DNA of 64,000 nt from Opisthocomus hoazin. Taxonomy: Eukaryota > Chordata > Aves > Opisthocomiformes > Opisthocomidae. The DNA lies in NCBI RefSeq assembly GCF_030867145.1, contig NC_134441.1, positions 5,210,992-5,274,991 on the forward strand, in the 5' to 3' direction. Made by a program: the position numbers and the translations under genes. The notes under the pieces were generated by a model. The model was given only the letters and a program-made list of their open reading frames with translations, was not told where the DNA came from and did no database searches. Positions 1 to 13,400 of this stretch are shown here, in pieces. Positions within the stretch are counted from its first letter, which is position 1, and the number at the start of each line of letters is the position of its first letter.

Positions 1-2477
1 GGAGAGTATATATCTTTCTGACTAGCAGTGAAGATGAAAATAAGAAGGGTTGCTTTCAGAGAATAAAAGTCAGTCTCCCTTAATGACACCAGCATCTTCT
101 CCATGACTGAAAACTGAACCAGTACTGGACTGCTCAGTCTGACTCAGGCTCATATTTTATGCTGGGATTTTCTATTAGGTCACACAGGGTTTCTGCTCCT
201 CTTCCACTGAAAATGGTGTTGAATTCCCAATTTTTTGAGGCATCTCCTGTGACCATACAATCACTTTAGCCACTAGACTTAAAATTTCAGCTCCCTTCAG
301 CAGAGGATGTGCTTCCCTCCCCACACCATTTCACGTTGAATCAAATTTTTTGCTCCATGTAGAAAGGGTTGGAGAAAACACCAAGGACAATTTGGGGCAG
401 AATAAAAATCACTCCCAGTCACCTCTATTTCCTTTTTGCCTTTATCATGGAAAATTGCCTGTGGCTTTCTTTTTCTGGTAGCTCTGTTCAGTCCTGAACG
501 AGTACACTGTGGGGGCACCAGGCTGCGAGGGCTGCATCTTTTAAATCAGAAGTCTAACCGAGATCCTAACTAGTTGTGCTCATTGAAGGTCCCTCGGTAC
601 ATTTCACAAGACTAACCTCTGTATCCTGGCCAAATTCCAGCTCAAGTAATTACAAGCTACTTTCCCAAACACCCCTCTTCTTTCCCTGCAGCACTTTCAA
701 TTGCATATGAAATTATTCTATTATCTAATTATAATAGTGCCCACAGATTCCTGTCAAGCTTGGGGATTCTGTGAGGTGCTATAGAGAGAACAGATGCATA
801 TACAGTCCTCTGGTCTCCCAGCAGCATACTGTGCAAGTGTTGAGAGCTGTGACTACCTTGCCGTCACTCTAAAAGTCCAGACTGAAGAACAGGGTTCAGT
901 CTGCAGTACAATACAGTAAATTAGTATAAGAAAGAGAAGTGAAAGAAAGACATATGTAAGCTTAAGAAAGAAAGCAAAAGAAGGACATGTCCCTGCTGGT
1001 GGTGTTTTAGGCTGACTGTGTGCTATTTAATCAGTACCACCCCCCGCAGTAGTTAAAAACAAAGCTGCCCAGTGTACATCTATACTGTTTCACAAAGCAC
1101 CGTACAGGAATGTCCCAGCTAGCACCACGCATGCTGGAAGAGGCACCCAAAGTTTCATCACGTAACAGGTCTGTCCTGTAAGAGAAGTATCCATGCTGGC
1201 TATAAATCACAGATACATTGCTTCTGATTCAGCCATAATTGCACGGTGCTATCTGTACTCCACAGACTTCACATAGCCAAGATTACGCCTTTGTGCTTCA
1301 AACAGACCATGTGCCAAGCACTAACAGAGTTCGGAGCTCAAGCTAGGAAGTGTTGCCAAGAGATAGGATATATTAGACTTGTCCCAGCATCATGTGAATG
1401 TAACTACCTGCCCAGGTGCTTCACTGAATTATGAAGCCTTTGATTTCGGGAGCGAAGGGGGAGGTGGGTTGGAAGGAATCACCTTTCCTCATTACGTATT
1501 TGCACAAGCAAACAGTAGTGAAGCCATTACAGAGGAAAGATTAGATTGTTTAGGAACTCCATTCCCATTTAAGCAGCCAGATTTTAAAAACCAAGCAAAC
1601 ACAAGTGGAAAAATGCATAAGAAGTTTGAAATATATTTTCTAGCCTATTCAGTGAAGTCAACTGCTCTCAAATATTACACAGCTGAAATTCATAGAGATT
1701 AAATTTAGGAGTATGGAATTAGATGGGACAGCAAGTCTTCTTCTAGATCATTTTGGGAAATTATCTTTGAGATGTTGAACACAGAAGTGATCACAGAACA
1801 TCCATTTGCTACAAATCGCATCCCAGCACCCAGTAATACGAACAGCAGAGTAAAATAAAGTGATCAGAAAATGTGATCAGCTCTTTTGAAACGTCTGTTT
1901 GTGGTTCATTGTCATTAACTGGAAAAAAAAATATTTGTGGTTCTTTGGAGAGAAGAATCATTGTTCACTTTTTTCCTGCTATCCATCATAAGTCTTATAT
2001 TCACATAATAGCTACAGAGACATTTCAGTTTAGATTGTTGTTGCCTTTGTACCTTTAAGCATAGGTTTTGAAGTGTTTCCTTATAATGCTATAACTTACC
2101 TTCAGTGTTTTAAATGAAAATGGCAGCAGGATGCAACCAGCATATGCTATGTAGTCCACAGAGGGCAATTATTAATTTCCCAGTGGATACCTTTTCTTAT
2201 GGTGACTGGCAGTGGGGTTTTTTGTTTGCTTTTTTAATATTATTATTATTACTCATGCCTTTTATTTAAAACATTGCTAGATGTCTGTATCTCACATACA
2301 CCTGCTGTGCCAGTGATTACACTGTGTTTAAAGGCATGTCTATCCTGGGAGTGCATAGCCAAGTGTAAGAGAGGACTGGAAAGGACAACAAAACAGCTGT
2401 TGAATTTGTACATCCCTACATTCCACCTGAGGAGCTGTCACCAACATGCTAGGGCCTGGCAAGGGCCTCGGTAATAT

Positions 2478-2540
2478 CTGAGCTCCAGCCCTGGTTCTGA
2501 CACTAACAGTTAGTTGCAGTGGTCTTGCTCAAACCTGTAA
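2478..2540 (+). repeat. MIR-like SINE relic
   Basis: The phrase running from the words 'ccctggttctgacactaac' through 'cttgctcaaacct' resembles the middle of the MIR consensus (single-copy tRNA-derived CORE-SINE). The match is by eye and heavily decayed. Confidence 0.4.
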
Positions 2541-4164
2541 CTATGAAGCAGGCTTGTAGCTAAATGCTGAAATGGTGCAGGAAAGAAACAAATAGGAAGT
2601 TTTCCAGAAGTGTCTTTTACTGACCTAATTTTTTCTTCTGATGGAGATTATAATGGACATGAGGACAATGAAACTCCAGTAATAATAGATGTAAATCACC
2701 AGTACAGGCTAAACTCAATGGACAAATTTTCACAGACTCTGACAATGTGTCAACTCGGACTAGGAAAAGACATGCAGAATGGTAAAGCAAATACATAAGC
2801 ACAGGTCTGCAAGAATGGAACTAACTATGCTTTAGTCCAAGCTTGACATTTTGATTTTGATCCTTACCTCAAAAAAGTCAAGTGTAGAGCTGGATTTTTT
2901 GCTTGTTCCAAACATAAACTCTCCAGTCCTCTGTAGTCAGATATTCAGCAGATAGCAGTGGGCTAAAAATATCATGCAGATCGTACCAAGATCCATGCCT
3001 TAAAAAAAAAAAAAAAAAAAAGAAAAATCAACCAAACTTGTTTTAAATGAAGTCTGAACAGGTCAATGACTCTACAATACCAAACCACTACTACCCAAAG
3101 TGCTACCCCACTTTGTGCATTTCTAATAGCGTCTCATCTGCAGGCAACAGAAAAATGCCAACAGAAATTCTGCTTTTTTCTGGGATGAAGCATCAACTCT
3201 GCAGTGAGATCCACGTGGATGTATCCTTGTATCTATTTAGAGTCCCATTGATTTTAACAAACAGTGAGACAAAAGAAAGCACTTCTGCAGATGCATCCAG
3301 AACTTTTTTCTTATAAAGCTGCTCTTGAGAAGAGTAGCTCCAAAAAGAGGTCCAAGTTCAAATACAGCATGCCAACATAGTGATAAATTAAAAAACTGGG
3401 AAATGTGACAGACTACTGAATGTGTGTCATCAGAGCTGGAAAATAAGTTACATGTTACAGATAACAATCAAAGAATTGGTGGGAACAAAGATTTGATTCT
3501 CATTATACTTGGACAACTACTAAAAAAGCAAAAAAAGTATTACATTAACTGCATCATTTCTAAGTAGCCTCTTGTCATACTTGAGGCTGAAGTAGTTACT
3601 GAAGAAAGATCAAGGGTTAAGCTACACACTGCACAACAGCACAAGACTTTAAAAGAAATAATAATAAAAAAAGCTTCATCCAATTTTTTTTCTAAATTAA
3701 ATCAAGAACATTCATAATTAGTTTTTACACCGGAGACATCTAGTGGGAAATGAAAGAACTGAAAGAGCCATAAGCTGCCTTCGCTCGTTCATTAATATTT
3801 GCTCCCAAATGCAGGTCAAATAAATCTAACTCACAGTTTGAAATGAGTAGCTTTAAAACTGATGTATTACTTTCTGCTCGGATTTATGCCACCCATTTTG
3901 GATAATTACTCCCAATGCTTTTTCCCTATTGTATTCAAAGCTTCTTCATAAGAATGAAAAGAAGTTGGGTTCCTTGAGATTTCTTCTGCTTTTAATAACT
4001 TCTCATTCCCTCCACCCCTCCCCATCCTCAAAGATTACTTCCACCTTTGCAATTTAAGGCAACTGGATTTGTGTTGGCAGACACCTTGCACTCATTTATG
4101 TATGTGTTTTGTTCCCTGCTATGATAAATTGCACTGTCCAGGCACACAGTAAAAGACCATCCTG

Positions 4165-4325
4165 CCCTGCATCCAGGGCCCTGATCCTGTGAAAACGTAC
4201 CCATGTGCTTGAGTTTATAACTGAATAAATTTACTGAGGCACATGTGTAAGCCCTGTTCTCACAAGATTTATGCACATCAATAGGGTTGCACACAGTGCA
4301 TAAAGTTAAGCATATGTTTAAGTCA
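4165..4325. repeat. Ancient palindromic non-autonomous element relic
   Basis: The segment opens with 'agggccctgatcctgtgaaa' followed by an 'acccatgtgcttgagttt' block, and closes with a 'gttaagcatatgtttaag' block that is an imperfect reverse complement of the opening block. This is the pattern of an old amniote palindromic MITE-like repeat, with a central part resembling 'attgacttcaatggga'. I cannot assign a library name from memory. It is strongly decayed and therefore old. Confidence 0.45.
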
Positions 4326-4349
4326 TTATAAAACTAGGAACGAAACAGG

Positions 4350-4440
4350 CAAAGGGTGAAAGGGAAAATAGATGCCCAGAAAGGTGAATTAACTTGCCCT
4401 GTGTCATGGTAGTCACGTCCACATGGCACAATGCAACAAC
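4350..4440 (-). repeat. MIR-like SINE relic
   Basis: Text such as 'gatgcccagaaaggtgaatt' and 'aacttgccctgtgtcatggt' matches the antisense MIR phrase (gcccagagaggttaagtgacttgcccaaggtc) with many differences. Single relic, by-eye match. Confidence 0.5.
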
Positions 4441-7400
4441 AGTCCAGAGACACTTGAACTAGTTCTAAAAACCTTGCTGTTACAGGAAGCAGTTCAGTCC
4501 CACTAGCAAGCCACTCTGCTCAGGCTGATAAACCTGCCAGGCAGAAGGGCTAATTAGTCTGAGCAAAGCATCACGCCAACACAGCTCTACAGCTTTCAGA
4601 AGCTAAGTTAAACATGTATCACCGAACAGCATTACACTTCTTAGGAGTACCCAGAAAAACCCAGTAGGGACAGAATGGTATCTTCAGCACTTCTGCTTAT
4701 GTGTTTTACTTTTTTGGCTATTTTGCTACATCAGTACAATTTATGCGAAGCCATTCTGCTGCAATCCACTGCAGGAGCGTGTCTGTACCTCAGTGCAATG
4801 CAAGAAAACAAACCAAAGGGAAGAGCAAAGTACGGACCGACTTTATTCAAAATATTCTGATGCAGAAAGAAACAAAGGTAAGAAGTGGACAACTGTAAGA
4901 AAACACAACACAACTTCACACCTTACTCAAGGCATGGTGCCTCAAACAAGAACGTGTGTCCTCATGAGTTCTCTAGGCCCATGTAGAAGAGCCAAAATAT
5001 CCACAGAAGTCCTTCCCTACAGATCTGGGAGGAACACTGAGGCCTTCGAAGCTGATCCATTAGAGATTTCTAAGTTTCCATTTCATTACAAATCAACATG
5101 GGAAATAAAGCCTTCTCTGCTGTCTCTCCTTTGATATCTCTAGGCTTTTAGATGTTTCATCGATATTGTAGAGTCACATAGTTAAATCATCCTCTTTCCA
5201 CAAAAGGCAGTTCCTGTTCATTAGTATTTGGCTCCTGCGTATGCAGAGGATTAAGGACAGGTACATGCTACCTGCTGTTTACAGTCTATATTTGGAGTTA
5301 ACGATTGTGTAACATTGGATCAGCTTAGTGCCTAACCTTCTATTTAATTATTTTCACTTTTCAAATACATATAAATGCTTAGTTATGGCAATTTTTTGTA
5401 AAAAGTTGCTCTTCCTAAGATGTGTATCTGCTCGCTTCCCTCCCCCTCAAAACCCCAGCCACCCAGGTGTCTCCAATCTGAAGTAACAGACCCCTTTTGC
5501 AGCTGGTGATTCGCAGAACAAGTGGAGGAGGGGATGGAAAGACAAGATGGTTGCCTGAATTCAGCTTACCTCAAACCCAGAAGTGTGCAGAGAAAATAAT
5601 GTTACCTAATTTTCCCAGGTCTTATGCTAAAACCCAAACTAAAAACAGGCCTCTCCTTTTGCTCTTTGGCAGACAACATGCACCATAGAAGCAAAAATAT
5701 GCCCTCTGCAGCCTAAAAAGCTCAAATTCATTTTGAAATCAATTCAAAGCCCAATGTCATGTTTGGCTTGTATCTTCACTGAGCAAACATCTCAATACCC
5801 TGCTGTCCTAATTGCAAGCAGACTGAAATGAGACCTCAGATTGAAATTTGGGGACAATCTGAAATGGGCCTGGTGTCTCTGGAACGAGACAGCTTCCAGC
5901 AGAAGAGACTGGGAACCCAAGGGGAGTTAAACCAGGACTGCAAATGGAGGAAAATCACTGGAGAGAAGTCAAGGTGTTACTAAGAAACACCCCACAGATT
6001 ATCATGGCTGTGAATAGTAACTAAGAGTGGTTTGCACTGGAGTTTTTCCACTCTATGGCAAGTGAAACTTCATAGTTCCTCTACAGCCTTCCAAGAAGGA
6101 AACCAAACGAAAGTCAAAACAGGATACGGGTAACCCTGCTATGAGAGCTGGGGTCCTTTTCTATTTCAGGCATTATTTAGTCAGGAAAACCACTTCAGGC
6201 AACAGATTTCATGAAAAGCCAAAGAGCAACACCATTCAAACAAGCTCCAGCACCCACCAAGCAGAACCATCGTGTGGAAGAAGACCAGCATTATTGCTCT
6301 TATCTGAAACTACAGCTTTCTTCACACACAAAGCAACACCAAAGCAGGCTTTGCTCCGAGCCAGCTCTGGGGTGACAGTTTGTCCCCCACACAGCACCCA
6401 CGACACCCAGAGGCTTACAGCTTCTCCCCTCCTACTCTCAGGTATCAAAACTACACTCATTAGGTGACAAAAATGAGGAGAAGGTAAATATAAAAAGTAA
6501 TTTGAGGGGAAAATCCTCTCAGAGAACTTACCCTCCGCAGAGCCCAGCGTCAGCAGAGCCAGTGCTGAGGAGGAGCCTGCAATTAGGGGTAAGCTAAGGC
6601 ACCTGAGCCCAGCTGCTCCACAGGTGACCCCTGCCTGCCCCTTCTCTGAGTCCCTGAGTTGGGGAGAAGGCCGGCATTGGGGTGTGAAAAGCATCCCCGA
6701 GGCCATACAGGCACACAATTCAAGCAGAAAAACAGGAGAAAATCAGAATATAGTAGTTTGCTTTCTGAATTTTAGAATATCTGGAGTTACAGCCACCTTT
6801 GTTGTGAAAGGGGGAGTTAAAAACTTGCGAATTTTTTGAATCTGTTTTGGGTTCATCACAGCCATTCAATCATTACTGCTTTCTATGCACATGTATACAT
6901 TTCTCTGCATACATTACTCTTTGACTTTGTAAATCTGTCTGAAAGGGACAAAGCCAAAGATGTCCCAAGTTCTTTTTCTCTATGCATAGGAACTGCTAAA
7001 TCTTTAAGAAGCTTTTGTCTGCAGAGGTTTACTGGTTTGAGGTGTGGCTTTCATGCAGCACATCACAGAGGAAGCGCACACCCTTGGCAATCATGAAAGT
7101 TTGATTTCTGTACTTGTTTACTTCTTTGCTTCCCTTCAGCACATCCAGTAAGTAATCGTGAAGGGAAAACTTGTTGTCTCCCAGAATTAGAAGCTCTGGG
7201 ATATCTGAAATACTATTAAGACAAAAACAATCAAAAAAAAAATCACATTTGCTTACTTCTCTGGAGAGATTAACTGAAGTCCTGCCAGCTAAAAGAAAAA
7301 AACTTAAAGAGTAAGAAGAGGCTACACATAGGGGAAGATAGGAACATACACTTTATTCAGGCAGGCAGACTTGTTCCACCTGCTGAAGAAAGGAAATAGA

Positions 7401-10329
7401 ATTAATTCCTCTTTGTTTTGTTTCTTCCTCCTTTATAGTAGAGCTAACATCTTGTATTCCCTGTCCCCACCTGCTGGTAGCAGAGAATTACCTATTTTCT
7501 AGGCTGGATCGTAGAAGAAAATGCTTAAAATGAAAAACCAAGTTGTACGATGATGGGAAGAAGGGAGAAATTTGAGAAAGACAGAGAGAGGTATTAAGCG
7601 CTTTGCTGAACTACAGTTTTGGCTGAAGCAGGTAAGATGCATGTGGCACTTGGGCTTAATCGTGAGTCAGACTGGCCATTTTCCACAGGCCAGTGTGACT
7701 TGCAGCTGCCCTCAATGAAAGCAGGAAATTGCATTTTTGCTATTTATAAACTGTGAGAGTGAAATAACATGAATACTGTATGCCTCTCCCGATCCCCATC
7801 TGTGGGGTTTTAAGTATCTTATAACCCCCAATAGATTGTGCTTCCCAGATCCTATAAGGGCATTCTCATCATACCAACCCATAACATGGTTCAGCGTAAT
7901 TGCACTGTTGTCTCCCATTATATTCAGTTGGAGAAATTACCTTTTGGGTCATAGCTCCCGTACAGCTCAAGCTAAAGTGGTTCTCTTTATTTCAAGTAGT
8001 AGGAGCCTGTGCTTTCGGAACAAGATGGCTGTTTTATCTGCATTGACGTCAACACATGGCTCGTTGAATGACAGTCATAAAATCCTAACAGGGCTACAAG
8101 CTTGTTTACAGGGCTTATTTTCTCCTGGACTTACTCACACTTTGTACCCTCATGTGTACCAAAAAGACAATATAAGAACAAAGCATAGAGTCTCAGGCAA
8201 AGTCAGCCTAACGCGGCAAGGATTATCTCTAAATCAATCCAGTTTGCATGTAGCCTAATGCAAAAATGTCTCAGAAAGAGAATCTATGTGACACTGCAAT
8301 CTAAACATTGTGGCAATAAAAATAAATGTGTCTGCTTCCACTGTAAGTGTGGGGTTACTCCACCAGCTAAAGACTGGTAACACACAGCACCTCATGCTGC
8401 AAACAAACATTAAACTTAGGCTGGCGTTACAGTAAAATGCATACACACAGATACTATACCTTGTAAAGGCAGTAGCTCAAGGTGCAAGAAAGACCCTTTA
8501 TTCTGCAGCATTTCTGTTCATTGCGATTTCCCAGATAAGTCCCCTACAAGAGTTTACAACAAAGCACTAACTTGCCCAAGTGAGCTGTTCAAACAGATTA
8601 TGGCTTGTAAAATATCCCAAATAGAGCACTGTTAACTAGAGACTCTGGTGCTGCACTACTTACCAGCTGGGAAAAAAATTTAGTTTCTACTAGCTATTGT
8701 GAAGTTTAGCTTTTCAGGGCAGGGAAATTCCCACAAGGACAGGAAAAGATACAGCTGATGAGCACATCCATAAAAATAATAAAAAAGGCACTTGTGATTG
8801 TACCAAGATGACAGGAAGTAAAAAGACTTCATACACTGAACACTCCAGTATATTTAATCAAAATGCTTCTCCAAAGTGGCCTCCTAACTAAAAACTTGCT
8901 CTGGCATTTAGGAGCCTCTGAGATCCCTTCTGTCACTGTCATGTTTGGTAATCAACCCCGTAACCTATGTAAGTCTAAAGCCCTTCTATGTCAGATACTT
9001 TTTTTCCTGTCTACAGGAGGCTTAAGACTCATACCTACAAAGCAATAGGAAAAAGGAGAATGCAGTTACAGAGGAGTGCTATCAGTTCTTTTCACAAGAC
9101 TTTATCCTTAGATCCCACAAAACATGCAAATGTGTTTTGCAAAGAAAGTGAAGAGACTACTATCACTTAAACAGATTGTAAGCTAAACTCACACTGTTCA
9201 TAAACGGAGCAACATGGGAGAAAGGGAAGAGGGAAAGGAGTTACAAAAAGATAATGTTTCATGACACAAAAAGTGCAAGCAAAACTCCCTATCAGCTGTG
9301 TAGCTGAAAACAGTCCCAAGAGTGCCAGCTGACTTCACCACCACAATGGAGTCCTTTCCCGGAACTCGCTTACGAGAAGAACCCCTCACCTGACTTCTGT
9401 CCTTTTCATTTTGAATTAATTCTCATAAGAGAAGCCCAAAAGGTGTCTACAGTCTCTTTATCTTAGAAAAGATGTAAATGCCTCTGAGAGCATCCAGTTT
9501 CAAACTGCATGGCCATTTAGCAGAAAAGCCCCAGAAAACTTTCATCGCAGGACTCTCAAACACGGCCTAACAGAACTACGCAAAGGGCCATCAGGCTGTG
9601 GTTGAGCATGCTTGATGCACCTTTAAATGGGCTAGATCAAATCAGAGTCCAAAAAGAAATGATTACCTCCCTTCACTTAAACATCTATTCTTTCTTAATA
9701 AAGTATCCCAGGCATTGAATTTCAGGCCCAGTGTTTGCAGGGATATACGGGTTATTTCCAAGCCGAGCTATTACCAGTGAATGCGGTGACATTAATATGA
9801 GTGAATGCAGGAAAAAGGATGAAATAAAACATATCCTATTGAAGGAAATGAGAGCTCCTTAAGAAAGAAAAACACACATAGGAAAGACGTGGGCATATCA
9901 GGATACAAATGGGACACTGGGGAGTGCCGGATTCCACAAGCATGATGTTATTGAAGTGTTTGATACCAGAGTAAGCACCTGCAGATATGAATTACATCCT
10001 TGTTCAGACCACTAACATCGGAGTACTGACATCTCAGGAAGTGCTTATGTTATATTTCAAATCCCACTGCCAACTGCATAAATATCAAATAAATCAATCA
10101 TAGATATAAAAGACATTATCTTAAGGACTTTAAAAAGCTGAACAAGCCACCTCTCTTCTAAAAGTAGCACCACCCTTAAATCACTGGGGCTTTTTCTGTC
10201 AGTCGCACCTGAATAGCACAACAACATTAATGCTGTTGACCATCAGACATTAAATGCTTCACCTCTGTACACAGAGACAGAATTGGTATAGACATAGTTA
10301 AAAACAGTTAATAGCTCAGTGATTGCATC

Positions 10330-10450
10330 AAAGGTTTTGCACACTGTAAATACACTTTCCACTGCCTTCAAGAGGTGGACATCTCATTTTACACTTGTAG
10401 AAACTGAGGCACCAAACTATGAAAGGACTCGTGCAGTATCAAGAGAGTTT
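10330..10450 (-). repeat. MIR-like SINE relic
   Basis: 'cattttacacttgtagaaac' followed by 'tgaggcaccaaactatgaaa' matches the antisense MIR phrase 'cattttacagatgaggaaactgaggc'. The flanks also resemble the antisense MIR 3' half. Decayed, by-eye match. Confidence 0.55.
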
Positions 10451-13400
10451 TAGAATGCCAAGAGCAAAACAAGATCAGGACTAGGAGTCCTTGCAATGTT
10501 TATTAGACCATGCAGTCTTCATTTTCAATGTATTCTGAGAATATACTCCTGACCAAGACTGACAATGCAATCCAGAAGTGAAATGTTCTTGTGATAGATA
10601 GAGACTTTGTCTTCTGCATGTATCAGGTAAAAAGGCTATGAAAAACAAGCTACAAATATAGTTAATCTCTTTTTAAAGAAATCTTGTGATTTCACTGGAA
10701 GGGTCTATTCTGTGTTGAAAAATCCAGGTCTTCAGCTTCTGCTACTTATGAAAAAACAAGTGCAAATGCAATAAAAATAATTTGGATTTTAATACTTCTG
10801 TAAGCTTTAATAAACTAAGATTTTACTAGCATTATGGAATTTTGGGTTTTAGAGAAGACAGTTCAGTTGAAGATTTTCCCCATAAGTTCTTATTATATTA
10901 ATTTGTTATTTTTCCTTGCTTGCCATGGGAGTCTTAATTACTATTGCTCCAAATGCAGCTACCATCCATCTTAATCAAGTAGGGACTATTTGGCCATATC
11001 GCTAAATCATCTGGTGTAATCAGTTTTAAAAAGTTTGTTCTGCAGTGAAAAAATGGCTGAGAAAGGAAGCAAAAGTAAATATATCTTTCTAGATTTTGTT
11101 AAAGCAGCAGGAAGATTAAGTGGCCATTCCACTAAATATTCATAAGAGTTCAGAATTTTTAAGCAGAAGTGTGTTATGAGCCACATATGGTTCCATGGGA
11201 GAGATGGAGAAAAAAAATGTCTGCTGCAAAGGACAATTTTGAATTGGAATGAGTTTGTGAATTAAAAGTGTTGGTAGAATCTAAACTTAATCACTGGTGA
11301 TAATTTCTCTCAAACTCCCAGGAACACAAATTCTCCAAACCCAGGTAACTGCCAAGTAGAAACCGTTGCAGGACTCCTGTTTCGCTTGAAGTATACAGGG
11401 AACTCCAGCAGAAGTTCTGATCCAGCCTCATAGCCGATTACGTTGTGCAGATGACTTGAGCTTTATTTTCCGAAAAGCACCACCAACAAAGAACACTAAC
11501 ATGACTTGTCTCTTGCCCTGGAGACAGCATAAGGATTGCAGACCAAACAGCCCATCTGCTGCATTAGAGGCTTCCGAAGCACTGGGAATTGCCAATGTCA
11601 GAAGTCTGCACTGTTACTGACTTTGCTGTGTTTGTGCAATGGCGGAAATGAAATATCTAAATAGCTGGTTGCATCAGGGTTCGGGACAACAGATCCACGT
11701 GCTGATCTTACAACCATGCCTTTTTCCCCTCCTGGAATAACATAGTACCACTTAAATGCTCTCATCTAGAACCCACTGCAGCCAACATGAGTATTTCTGC
11801 TGATTTCAGTATGCTTCAGAACAGGCTCTCTCTTCTCACAATCTTGCATTATCTACTATACACTGTGTTATTGCACAATTTCATAACCTGAATGTAGTAA
11901 TAATATGCACAGTATAATTAGTGTGTTTAATATGATTACATAACTTAAATATGTTTTGGCAGAAGTCTTTTACAAACCTTTGCCAATTTCTAGTCACCAA
12001 TTTTAGTGCCAGTCCCTCAGCAGCTGGACCAGCTTAACAGTCCTTCTTGTCATGAACGGTTCAAGTCAGCCTGCCATTTTTTTTTTCTTTACCCCCCCCT
12101 CCCCCTTTAGAAAAATTAAATATCAAACAGGAAAAGAGAAAGCAGCTGTAGGGCTTGACCTTCTCTTCAGCCTCTTATGATTGTGGAGTATCACACCCTT
12201 GAAGTGAGAAAAAGAAACTCAATTCAGCTTTTGCTCATGTTTGTTTTTTCTAGGGAGTGACTGAAGGTGCCAAACAAAAGATTTGGGATACAAAAATCCT
12301 CTCTTTGCCCATCAAACAAATCTGGGGCAGCAGAACTTGGTTCTCCCAAAATACCAATGGGAACATGACTCACAAGTGTCACACAGGCTCCTTCCTAATT
12401 TAGCTCCATGGCCCAATTCAAGCCACTCATGAACCATTAAGTGTCCTGCCCTGGGAGATGTTTGTTGAGGAAGTTAATTCTTCTGAGTTCTATTACACTG
12501 GTATGTATTTACATTTTATATCCTGTAAGGTAATTGTGTGAACTAAAGATGAACAATTCACAGCTTTCCAAATCCATCTTGCACCTGGAATATGCTTTTA
12601 GTTCCTTCACTGTCTGCAAAACAAAATGCGGACCGTGGTGAAACTGCAAGCTTATCAGCTTTCAAAGAATAATTCTACAGAGTACAACTGCCATATTAAA
12701 AAAAAAAAATCTGTTGATCTGCACTAATAAATTTAAGGAGTATATTTCGCCTTGTTCTGATATTTTCATTTGATATAGGAAACCATATCAAGTGCCTCCA
12801 TCGTTGATGGGGAACCAATCCACACACAAGAGGAAACACAATATTCTTACAGCTCAGACATTGCTCATATGGCTGCTGTCTCATTAATCCACCCAAATCC
12901 CTCCATCCTCTGGTCTTCTCAGAGGTTGCTCTCATTTTAATCCTCAAAAACCCCCTAAATTCAGAGTTTCCAAGGAATCTCTCATAACGAAGATTCCATT
13001 AACAGTTTGTATACAAAACAAATGCTTCTTTATGAAGCATTACTGTCAAAAATGAGACATTCCATTACCAGAGTTCAGTTCACAAGATACAGTAAGAGCA
13101 GGGAAAAAAGTAATGACAAAAACAAAGAAGGTTCAAGTTTCCTTAAAAAAGTCTAACCACCCCCCTTCCCTCTGTTCAGCTGCAGTAAGGTGAAAGGCTA
13201 AATGTGGACAGAATGGTAATATGTAAGCGGTTTCTAAGCTTTCTGGTGGGAATACTTAACAGCATAAGTATGTTTCCCCTGGAGACCTTCTCCACCATTT
13301 GGTCCAATTTCTTACTCCAAGAACTGAACCAATTCATGATGTAATGCTCCAGGGAAAACATTCCTCTCGAAAAAGAGTATCTTCCTAGGGAGAAGTTTGA

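Noticed and set aside
1379-1702. 107-codon plus-strand frame in the desert
   Set aside because: No splice signals, no similarity that I recognise, and other short frames overlap it. Consistent with chance.
6236-6718. 160-codon minus-strand frame in the desert
   Set aside because: No domain, overlapping open frames on the other strand, and no promoter or poly(A) context. Probably chance.
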